Source of the DNA: Geobacteraceae bacterium
GTDB lineage: Bacteria > Desulfobacterota > Desulfuromonadia > Desulfuromonadales > Geopsychrobacteraceae
Length of the DNA: 6,615 nt
Assembly (NCBI GenBank): GCA_027064785.1
Contig: JAMOPE010000407.1
Location: 1-6,615 of the forward strand
Direction: 5' to 3'
A program made the translations under genes and the position numbers. The stretch's first letter is position 1; every line of letters begins with the position of its first letter. The notes beneath the pieces are model-generated. The model saw only the letters and a program-made list of their open reading frames with translations, made no database searches and had not been told where the DNA came from. Below are positions 1 through 5,741 of this stretch, piece after piece.

Positions 1-563
1 TTCAGTGCTGGTGGTAAGACCAGGTTCTCCAGCTGCTCGCCCAGAGCTTCTTCCTCCGAATAGCCATACAGCTCGGTACTGGCGGTGTTCCAGTAAACAA
101 CCCGCCGTTCTTTGTCGTAGCCTTGGACTGGAATGTGTTCCATGTTGTCGATCAAGCTTCTAAAACGAGTAGCATTATCAGACAAGTCGGATTCATATTG
201 TTTGTTTTCGGTAATATCAATAATCAGCCCAACCATGCCAACCAGGGTGTTTTCTTCATCGTAGATCCCTGTTACTGAAAGATGACCCCAGAAAAAGTGC
301 CCGTCTTTATGCCGATAGCGTTTTTTTATTTGGTAGGATGAGATCTCTTTTTCCGCAAGTTTTTCGTCAAGCACTAATTGGCGGGGTATGTCCTCCGGAT
401 GAGTTACGGTTTGAAAGTCAGTTGCAAGGATTTCGTCAACGGTGTAGCCAATCATTTTTGTCCATTGGTTGTTGACCCAGGTATATTGCCCCGAAACATT
501 AACTTCAACCATTCCAACAATGTGATTATCAAAAAAAGCTTGTAGGGTTTCGTCCTGTCCCAT
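1..563 (-). CDS. PAS-domain sensory protein, 3' end missing (window edge)
   Basis: This is the first 187 codons of a soluble signalling protein that continues past the left edge. The frame is open from ATG (561-563) to base 1. Residues about 6-120 form a complete PAS domain with its PAC end: a GYTVDEI segment, HPEDIP at 55-60, a KRYRHKDG strand at 81-88, and a closing GLIIDITENK at 112-121. A second PAS domain starts near residue 131 and shows YWNTASTELYGYSEEEALG at 157-175. No signal peptide or membrane segment is seen, so the sensing is probably cytoplasmic. The output domain (histidine kinase, GGDEF or other) lies outside the window and cannot be named. The start is firm: a near-perfect Shine-Dalgarno (AAGGAGGGGAG, within 571-581) precedes the ATG. 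Only 23 bp separate it from the stop of the upstream phosphatase gene, so the two are very probably co-transcribed. Confidence 0.9.
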   Translation of the reverse strand, partial: MGQDETLQAFFDNHIVGMVEVNVSGQYTWVNNQWTKMIGYTVDEILATDFQTVTHPEDIPRQLVLDEKLAEKEISSYQIKKRYRHKDGHFFWGHLSVTGIYDEENTLVGMVGLIIDITENKQYESDLSDNATRFRSLIDNMEHIPVQGYDKERRVVYWNTASTELYGYSEEEALGEQLENLVLPPAL

Positions 564-586
564 TATTAATCTCCCCTCCTTAGTCC

Positions 587-2716
587 TCAACATGCTTTCA
601 CAATCATCAACGTAATGTCATCGTCGCGGGGATGTTCCCCCCGAAATTGATCCAGCTCTTTTTGAAATTGTCTGGAGATATCCTCTGCGCTCAGGTGGGC
701 AAGGTCGATCAAAAGTTTGGTGACTCTCTCGGTACCAAACATCTCTCCGTCCATATTTCGAGTTTCCCAAATACCATCCGTTCCAATCAAGAGAATATCT
801 CCCGGGGCGAATATTATTGATGTTTCTATGTCGTACGTGGCTTCTTCAATGATCCCTAAAGGGACCCCTGAACTCCCCAGTTCCTTAACGTTCCCATTGG
901 CCTGATAGAAAAATAAGGGGGCGTGCCCCGCAGATATCCAAGAGAGAGACATCTCCAGGGGATTGAGGACGCCGTAGAACAGGGTCATGAAGTCTGCTGT
1001 CACCGTCCCCCGGCAGAGCTGGCTGTTGAGGTTGTTTGCCAATAGCTCCAGCTGTGATTCGTAGTGATCTACGAGGGAGTGTAACGCTCCGCGGGCGGTT
1101 GCCATGACCAAGGCTGAACCGATCCCGTGACCGGAGACATCTCCAACTGCAATTCCGTAGCACTGAGGTTCTGAGTTTTTCAGTGGTATGAAGTCAAAAT
1201 AGTCGCCACCGGTCTCATCACAATAGAGGTTTTGTGCGGCAAGATCGAAGTTCGGAACCGTTGGTGCCGCTGCGGGAAGAAGTTGTTGCTGAATTTCCTT
1301 GGCCAGGGCGAGAGAGTGCTTCATCTGTTCTCGCTCCCGCAAACTGACACCCATACTATTGAAGATGTTGCCGAGTTCCTCCAGCTCATCGTTGGTGTGA
1401 ATTTCAACCCGGGTAGTGAAGTCTCCCTCGCATAACTGATTCGCTGCGGTCGATAATTGCATGATTGGCTGAGTCACTTTGCGTGAGCGGATAAAGGCAA
1501 GAAGTATCGCCGCGATGACAACAATAATCGTTAGTCCTGCACTAATTTTCAAACCTAAGGACAGCTGCTGATTTACGTATTCTTCTGCTCTAGCTGCTTT
1601 AGAGATGATCTGTTGGTAGGGAACGATGACCAACGGGAATGGCTCGTCATAGTTACGTGAGCCATAGGCCCACAGAGCTTCGTGGCCTTTGTAGCGGATT
1701 TTTCTGACGGCGGATTTTCCGTTGATGAGGTCTTGTTGAAAATCAGCCAGTTCTTGAGACGTAATATCGAGATAATTGTGTTTGACCGGCTTTCGCCAGT
1801 CAGACGAGTTGTTTTGATTACGATTGCTGAGAAGTATTTCCAGTTGTTGCATTGGGTCGGGAGCATCTTCATGATAAATAAGAATCATGCTTTCGGCATC
1901 ATCGGCCCATTCTGCTGGGATATTCCAGTCGGTAAAAAACTGTCTATAGTCGATATCCAGAGCGGTTACTCCCGCCAACATTCCGTCGCCGTCATAAATT
2001 GGTTTTGAAATTGTCAGAATCGGTGCCCCTGTAGATAAATCTGTCAGGGTATGTCGGGTTGGCTTCCCCATGAAGACAGCATCTCTGTACCATTGCCGCT
2101 TGCGCGGATCGTAATCCTTCGGATAGCTTCCTTTGCCGGGATAGCTGGAATGAACTCCCGATCTCAATGTTGTGTATTGCCAGAGAAATAAGTCTGGCTG
2201 AATGTTGTGCAGGGTTTTATAGACTTCGGTCAGCGTGCTTAACCGGTTCAGATCGATCGTCACATCCTCTGGTTTGACCCCCTGTGTCAGATAGATAACC
2301 TGCTCGGAGTAGGAAACCGGAATCGCTTCCATTTTTCCGGTTTTAGTGTTGCGACGTTGATATTTATGTGATGTGATCAGATCCTTCGGTTGTTTCTGTG
2401 GAGACGTGTAATCGTCCGAAAAAAAGATAGGTTTCGGATGCTCCGGGGGGATGGCTGAAAGCTTACTTTCAATAGCCTGTGCCTGGCTTTGCAGGGTTAA
2501 TAGTGCCAGTGCCTGGTCGCGCCGAAGAATCCGGCTATACTCATCGATCAGAGCGTGAAGCAGGTTTGTTGCACTGTCATTAAGTAGGGAACGAGTATCA
2601 TTGGCAAGTTTGTTACCAAAATGGATCATAGAGGCGCGCTGAGATATAAAACTTATACTCAGGGGAACCAGTGCAGTTGTCAACAGCAGGATGAGGAGTT
2701 TAGTTCGAAACTTCAT
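587..2716 (-). CDS. Membrane sensor serine phosphatase: Cache-HAMP-PP2C (RsbU/SpoIIE type)
   Basis: This 709-residue protein probably senses a ligand outside the membrane and dephosphorylates a Ser/Thr-phosphorylated partner in the cytoplasm. Domains in order are: an N-terminal membrane helix (about 7-25); an extracytoplasmic double-Cache domain (about 40-375) with the typical YDPRKRQWY at 202-210 and ISKPIYDGDG at 236-245; a second membrane helix (about 387-409); HAMP (about 410-463); a linker helix containing KEIQQQLLP (473-481); and a PP2C_SpoIIE domain (about 495-708). The metal-binding acidic motifs are all present: GDYFDF (504-509), GDVSGHG (525-531), TDGIWE (646-651) and DDDIT (698-702), so it should be active. 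The usual substrates of such phosphatases are phospho-STAS anti-anti-sigma factors, but none is encoded nearby. The ATG at 2714-2716 follows GAGG at 2721-2724. A strong promoter candidate lies just upstream, and the PAS gene follows 23 bp after the stop. Confidence 0.93.
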   Translation of the reverse strand: MKFRTKLLILLLTTALVPLSISFISQRASMIHFGNKLANDTRSLLNDSATNLLHALIDEYSRILRRDQALALLTLQSQAQAIESKLSAIPPEHPKPIFFSDDYTSPQKQPKDLITSHKYQRRNTKTGKMEAIPVSYSEQVIYLTQGVKPEDVTIDLNRLSTLTEVYKTLHNIQPDLFLWQYTTLRSGVHSSYPGKGSYPKDYDPRKRQWYRDAVFMGKPTRHTLTDLSTGAPILTISKPIYDGDGMLAGVTALDIDYRQFFTDWNIPAEWADDAESMILIYHEDAPDPMQQLEILLSNRNQNNSSDWRKPVKHNYLDITSQELADFQQDLINGKSAVRKIRYKGHEALWAYGSRNYDEPFPLVIVPYQQIISKAARAEEYVNQQLSLGLKISAGLTIIVVIAAILLAFIRSRKVTQPIMQLSTAANQLCEGDFTTRVEIHTNDELEELGNIFNSMGVSLREREQMKHSLALAKEIQQQLLPAAAPTVPNFDLAAQNLYCDETGGDYFDFIPLKNSEPQCYGIAVGDVSGHGIGSALVMATARGALHSLVDHYESQLELLANNLNSQLCRGTVTADFMTLFYGVLNPLEMSLSWISAGHAPLFFYQANGNVKELGSSGVPLGIIEEATYDIETSIIFAPGDILLIGTDGIWETRNMDGEMFGTERVTKLLIDLAHLSAEDISRQFQKELDQFRGEHPRDDDITLMIVKAC

Positions 2717-2745
2717 ATTGCCTCACGGATGATGGTTACTTTCCG

Positions 2746-2754
2746 ATTATAGCA
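2746..2754 (-). promoter_or_regulatory. Candidate extended -10 promoter for the Cache-HAMP-PP2C gene
   Basis: Read on the minus strand, this is TGCTATAAT, which matches the extended -10 consensus TGnTATAAT exactly. The hexamer 17 bp upstream (AACTCT, 2769-2774) is a poor -35, as is common for extended -10 promoters. Transcription would start near 2739, giving a leader of about 20 nt that includes the GAGG ribosome site. It sits in the 87-bp gap after the rdgC-like gene and would let the phosphatase/PAS pair be transcribed independently. The match is seen in the sequence; activity is inferred. Confidence 0.5.
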
Positions 2755-2803
2755 GATGAAAACTGCAAAGAGTTGATGGTTATTCTGTTTTTTGTCCCCG
2801 CTC

Positions 2804-3970
2804 CTATTTTTCTAGCCAGTCTGAAATAGCCTCCTTCTCCTCTTGCCATTGGTTGCCAAGGCGTAATGTCAAAAAAGTTTTCAGCAGACTGTTGAACATC
2901 TGTTCCCCTTCTTCAACGGCAGCTAACTTCGTGAAAAAGGCCGCTTCCGCCTCTGCCTGAGGGTCACTCTCGGGGTCATTTTCGGGCCGGATCATTGGGG
3001 TTCGGTAGCTGCCGAATTGAAACTTCTCCCCTTTTAATGTCAATTTCCAGCCATCATCTTCATTTTGCTGCAAATGGATTGTCGCCTCTTCAAGAAGTTT
3101 TCCCTGCTGCAGTGCTGCTTTGACCTCGAGATAGTGATCCTGCGGGCCGGCAACGACAATTTTCTGCACCCCTTCCTGTCCGCCACCAATCAGAACCAGA
3201 CGGTTGTCGAGAAACGCTGTGAAGGGCTGTTCTGCGAGGAGAGGCCCCGGTGTTGCCACCTGATAGCGTGAATCTGAATTCAGGGTGCGATAAAAAAGCC
3301 ACTGGAGAAAATCGGTTCCCAGCCAGCGGTTGGCTTCGATCTGTTCCAGAATGTTTTCGGTTTGTGCCCGGTTGGCGCTTTGCAGTGCCTGCTGCTGCGG
3401 TTCGGGAATGATCTGAGTTGCCCGTGCCAGGGGATGAAATAGTTGTAGCCGCAATCCCGGGAACGTCTGGTGAAACAGCCCCTGGAAACTATCGATGGAG
3501 TTCTGCCCCAGCGAACAGAAGCGCAACAGTTGCTTTTCGGTGTCCCAGATAACATCTGCGAAAGAGGGGCTGGGCAATGTCCTCGCCATCAGGAGACTGC
3601 GGGCCTGATCGCGGATGTTTTCTTTTTCTCCCTTGGGGATGAAATTCAACGTCGGCTGGGTGGCAAGAAACTGTTCTGAGAGATGGCTGATTTGCCGTTT
3701 GAGCAGTGCCGCCGGAATGCGTCTGCGATCCTGGCGGAGACTGAAACATAAATAATCATCACGCCAGCAGATTGTTGATGAGGTGAAATCGCTGTTGTCG
3801 TAGTCATCAAGTTGCACCCAGCCGGTCGATAGTTCATCGGCCGATTTTTCGATAGAGCGAAATCCTTCGGCAGAGAGTTTTTCCGGGAGATCACTGAATT
3901 TTTTCTGTGCGTCGAGAGTGCCGGTGACCTGAAAATAACAAATACTCGCAGATGGAGCTAGAAAGCCCAT
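2804..3970 (-). CDS. rdgC: RdgC-family (recombination-associated) protein, long form
   Basis: This 388-residue soluble protein is recognised as RdgC-like. The classical RdgC is a DNA-binding protein that forms a ring on double-stranded DNA and limits RecA action. Features that fit are: a short N-terminal strand region starting MGFLAPSAS; an SADELSTGWVQLDD segment (43-56) in the place of the family's GWV turn; YLCFSLRQDRRRIPAALLKR (73-92), matching the family's 'R.e.r.lP..v....l' helix; and GEKENIRDQARSLLMARTLP (114-133), matching the 'kE.lk..v...llpra' segment. The region after about residue 215, opening with WLGTDFLQWLFYRT (216-229), differs from the enterobacterial protein, which is about 303 residues. 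From memory, this form occurs in Geobacter-type bacteria. The start has a good ribosome site (AAGGAGT, 3975-3981). The gap to the J-domain gene upstream is 57-58 bp, with no clear promoter or terminator. The family call comes from pattern recognition, and its function in this lineage is untested. Confidence 0.75.
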   Translation of the reverse strand: MGFLAPSASICYFQVTGTLDAQKKFSDLPEKLSAEGFRSIEKSADELSTGWVQLDDYDNSDFTSSTICWRDDYLCFSLRQDRRRIPAALLKRQISHLSEQFLATQPTLNFIPKGEKENIRDQARSLLMARTLPSPSFADVIWDTEKQLLRFCSLGQNSIDSFQGLFHQTFPGLRLQLFHPLARATQIIPEPQQQALQSANRAQTENILEQIEANRWLGTDFLQWLFYRTLNSDSRYQVATPGPLLAEQPFTAFLDNRLVLIGGGQEGVQKIVVAGPQDHYLEVKAALQQGKLLEEATIHLQQNEDDGWKLTLKGEKFQFGSYRTPMIRPENDPESDPQAEAEAAFFTKLAAVEEGEQMFNSLLKTFLTLRLGNQWQEEKEAISDWLEK

Positions 3971-4028
3971 AAATACTCCTTTAATCCGTATCGATTGGAA
4001 AGACGGGACGGGTTAGAATGTTTGTGGT

Positions 4029-4796
4029 TTACCTGTGGTGGAAGTAATAATAGCCGCCAAAGCTGTTCCGATAGGTCTGATTATGCTCGGCTAGTTGAAG
4101 CAGCAACTGATTCAGGGTCGCTTCGTCAAAATAACCCTGACTGACAAAATAGTGTCCCATTTGCTGTTGTTTACTTCGTTGGTGGAACAACAGGGTCCGA
4201 ACCTGTAACGGCGACAGGAACCCCAGCTTTTCAGCGCGCTCACCAAATTTAAAAATACCGCCACGATGACCGATAATCTGACTGATCTTTTTGTCATCAA
4301 GCCAGCCCCAGCGCTTAGCAATTTCCCCGAGAATCGGTCGTTGCTGTCGTTGCCAGATAATTGCTGAAATAACAGCATTAAATGGAATAACCCCGAGATG
4401 ATAGAGAAATAGCCCGAACTGTAGTGGTCGTGCCGGGAGTGGTCCGCGCTGGGTATGGCGACGCGGTGGATCCTGACGTCTGCGACTGGGCTGACTGTAT
4501 GCCTGTCGTGACGGGGTACTTCCCATCGTGCTGAAACGTTTTCGTTGTTTCAGGTAGACCTGGACTATTTCGTGGGCCTGGTTGAGATCCTGAAAGAGAC
4601 GATTTTGTTTAGACTGGGTAGCTCCCGCCGACAGGGCAAAACGGTCGGGATGGGTTGCTTTGGCTTTTTTTCGATAAGCTGAACGAACCCCTGCTGGCTG
4701 CAGGTATGACAGAAACTCGCGATTAAGCTGGAGCTCCGGACCGAACAGGGTTCGGCAGGCACGAAAAACTTCTGTTTCTGTCACTTGTGGCATCAC
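4029..4796 (-). CDS. J-domain protein with four C-terminal G-x6-G repeats
   Basis: This is a protein of about 255 residues with a DnaJ-like N-terminus. Residues about 8-88 hold the J-domain helices, with YRKKAKATHPDR (41-52), the invariant HPD at 49-51 that stimulates the DnaK ATPase, and a final helix LFQDLNQAHEIVQVYL (67-82). Residues 84-124 form a low-complexity linker rich in Arg, Pro, Gln and Ser, probably disordered and basic. Residues about 126-234 hold four tandem units of 28-29 residues with paired glycines at 128/135, 157/164, 185/192 and 214/221. There is no G/F region, zinc finger or substrate-binding CTD, so it is not DnaJ itself but a specialised co-chaperone. The first codon in this frame is GTG (4794-4796), directly followed by ATG (4791-4793). 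The ATG has the better spacing to a weak AGCGGA site and is the likelier start. It lies between the PilZ and rdgC-like genes, all in the same direction. Confidence 0.85.
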   Translation of the reverse strand: MMPQVTETEVFRACRTLFGPELQLNREFLSYLQPAGVRSAYRKKAKATHPDRFALSAGATQSKQNRLFQDLNQAHEIVQVYLKQRKRFSTMGSTPSRQAYSQPSRRRQDPPRRHTQRGPLPARPLQFGLFLYHLGVIPFNAVISAIIWQRQQRPILGEIAKRWGWLDDKKISQIIGHRGGIFKFGERAEKLGFLSPLQVRTLLFHQRSKQQQMGHYFVSQGYFDEATLNQLLLQLAEHNQTYRNSFGGYYYFHHR

Positions 4797-4833
4797 TTAG
4801 TCCGCTGAATTGGTTCGGTTTTTATCGTCTGAT

Positions 4834-4862
4834 TTTATAGCCTAGAATGTGTTTTGAAACAA
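4834..4862 (-). promoter_or_regulatory. Candidate sigma-70 promoter for the J-domain gene
   Basis: On the minus strand, TTGTTT (4857-4862) and TATAAA (4834-4839) are separated by exactly 17 bp. The -10 matches 5 of 6 consensus bases and the -35 matches 3 of 6. Transcription would start near 4827, giving a leader of about 30 nt. It lies in the 77-bp gap after the PilZ gene, so the J-domain and rdgC-like genes could be transcribed separately from it. This is a sequence match only. Confidence 0.35.
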
Positions 4863-4873
4863 GTAGGAGTTGG

Positions 4874-5620
4874 TTAACCGGCCTTCTTGTTTTTCTGGAT
4901 ATAATCACTGATGCGTTGCTGATCTTCGCTTAAAATATTGATAAAACGCATTCCTGCCGTGACTGTCGATTCATCCTGCATACAGATCCAGACGGTTTCA
5001 GCGATGGTACATATCGGTGGTTTGCCATCTTCAAGATTGATAAGGATCAGACACAAATCACCCTGGTCTGCCGGAGGTTTTATGGCAAAGCGGATACCGC
5101 CGGAACTGATATTGATCCGACACGGTTTGAAGCCATCAAAAACCAAGGGTGCTTCAGGGCTGTGGAGAACTTTGATATTTTTTTCCCAGATTTCCCGCAT
5201 TGTCTGTAACGTTTTAGCTGCCCGGCTGAAACGGATGCCCAGTTGGCAATCAAAACGCTGGCTGACCCGTCTTTGGAACATTTGTAGATCGGTATTAACC
5301 TTAAGGGCGATATGGCTGCCGTCAATTTTTTTATCAAAGACTCCGGTTGCCCGGATACCCATCCCCATGACTTCCGTTGTGATTTCAAAAGTCAGCCCTT
5401 CTTTAAAGGGGTATTGTTCAACAGCATCATCGCCGTAGGGGAGAGAGAGGATGAGCGTTTCTTTCTCGAGGGAGACAACAAAGACGGTCATCAGTTCAGT
5501 GCGATCAGCGGACTCTTCTTTGTAAATAGCCCTAAGAAGTAACTGACGACCCGGTTTGAAATAGCGATGGTAGTTCATGAAGCCCTTTCCATTTAAGTGT
5601 GACAAATTATCTCCTACCAT
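4874..5620 (-). CDS. PilZ-domain protein, probable cyclic-di-GMP receptor (YcgR-like)
   Basis: This soluble protein of up to 248 residues has a YcgR-type beta-rich N-terminal domain (about 19-112) and a C-terminal PilZ domain (about 113-245). The PilZ cyclic-di-GMP signature is intact: QRRVSQR at 116-122 contains RxxxR (R118, R122), and NISSGG at 170-175 fits the [D/N]xSxxG motif. No membrane segment is seen. Proteins of this build usually adjust flagellar or surface functions when cyclic-di-GMP rises; the actual partner is unknown. The coordinates use the longest frame (ATG 5618-5620), which has only a poor ribosome site. A TTG at 5603-5605 follows GGTAGGAG at ideal spacing. An ATG at 5576-5578 (residue 15) follows GGAAAGGG and sits just before the recognisable domain. 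One of the latter two may be the true start. The spacing between RxxxR and NxSxxG is longer than usual. The gene is divergent from the methyltransferase gene. Confidence 0.88.
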   Translation of the reverse strand: MVGDNLSHLNGKGFMNYHRYFKPGRQLLLRAIYKEESADRTELMTVFVVSLEKETLILSLPYGDDAVEQYPFKEGLTFEITTEVMGMGIRATGVFDKKIDGSHIALKVNTDLQMFQRRVSQRFDCQLGIRFSRAAKTLQTMREIWEKNIKVLHSPEAPLVFDGFKPCRINISSGGIRFAIKPPADQGDLCLILINLEDGKPPICTIAETVWICMQDESTVTAGMRFINILSEDQQRISDYIQKNKKAG

Positions 5621-5642
5621 TTTATCTTTTTTCCCGGTAGGA
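5612..5642 (-). promoter_or_regulatory. Inverted repeat over the start region of the PilZ gene
   Basis: On the minus strand, TCCTACC (5636-5642) is followed after 17 nt by its exact complement GGTAGGA (5612-5618). In mRNA this would give a 7-bp hairpin with an A-rich loop. The downstream arm holds the G of the ATG at 5620 and nearly all of GGTAGGAG, the best ribosome site of the region, which serves the TTG at 5605. It could damp or gate translation. No U-run follows, so it is not a terminator. Its function is inferred. Confidence 0.35.
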
Positions 5643-5689
5643 ACAAACCCATAGTTTCGATTTTTTTTAAATAGTGTTGCCCCACCGAT

Positions 5690-5695
5690 TAAAAT
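5690..5695 (+). promoter_or_regulatory. Weak candidate -10 box for the methyltransferase gene
   Basis: TAAAAT matches the -10 consensus at 5 of 6 bases. It lies 17 bp after TTAAAT (5667-5672), which matches the -35 at 3 of 6. The start of transcription would be near 5702, leaving a leader of about 40 nt that contains TGGAGG. The 121-bp divergent gap (5621-5741) is AT-rich, so chance matches are easy. No promoter for the opposite PilZ gene could be picked out in it. Confidence 0.25.
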
Positions 5696-5741
5696 TCCAC
5701 CTGACGGGGGAGATTTGCTATCTTTCTGGCTGGAGGCTTAA

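Noticed and set aside
1682..2008. Plus-strand open frame of 108 codons
   Set aside because: It lies antisense inside the Cache region of the phosphatase gene, without a start signal or recognisable motif.
3971..4028. Possible terminator or promoter between the J-domain and rdgC-like genes
   Set aside because: No stem with a U-run and no acceptable -35/-10 pair could be found on the minus strand. Only the rdgC ribosome site and a short CCCGT direct repeat are visible.
4014..4850. Shared octamer TAGAATGT (plus strand) at 4014-4021 and 4843-4850, in the spacers before the rdgC-like and J-domain genes
   Set aside because: One 8-base match between two spacers of about 60 and 77 bp is not rare by chance (roughly 1 in 20). 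The flanks differ and the third spacer lacks it.
4872..4879. Perfect palindrome GGTTAACC over the stop codon of the PilZ gene
   Set aside because: It is eight bases with no loop and no following U-run, so it cannot act as an intrinsic terminator. It could be a chance site.
4938..5438. Plus-strand open frame of 166 codons
   Set aside because: It lies fully antisense inside the PilZ gene, whose domain motifs are clear. It shows no ribosome site or recognisable protein pattern and is a shadow frame.
5717..5724. TGCTATCTT-like extended -10 (plus strand) before the methyltransferase gene
   Set aside because: Transcription would start at about 5731, inside the TGGAGG ribosome site, leaving an implausibly short leader. 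The -35 region is also poor.
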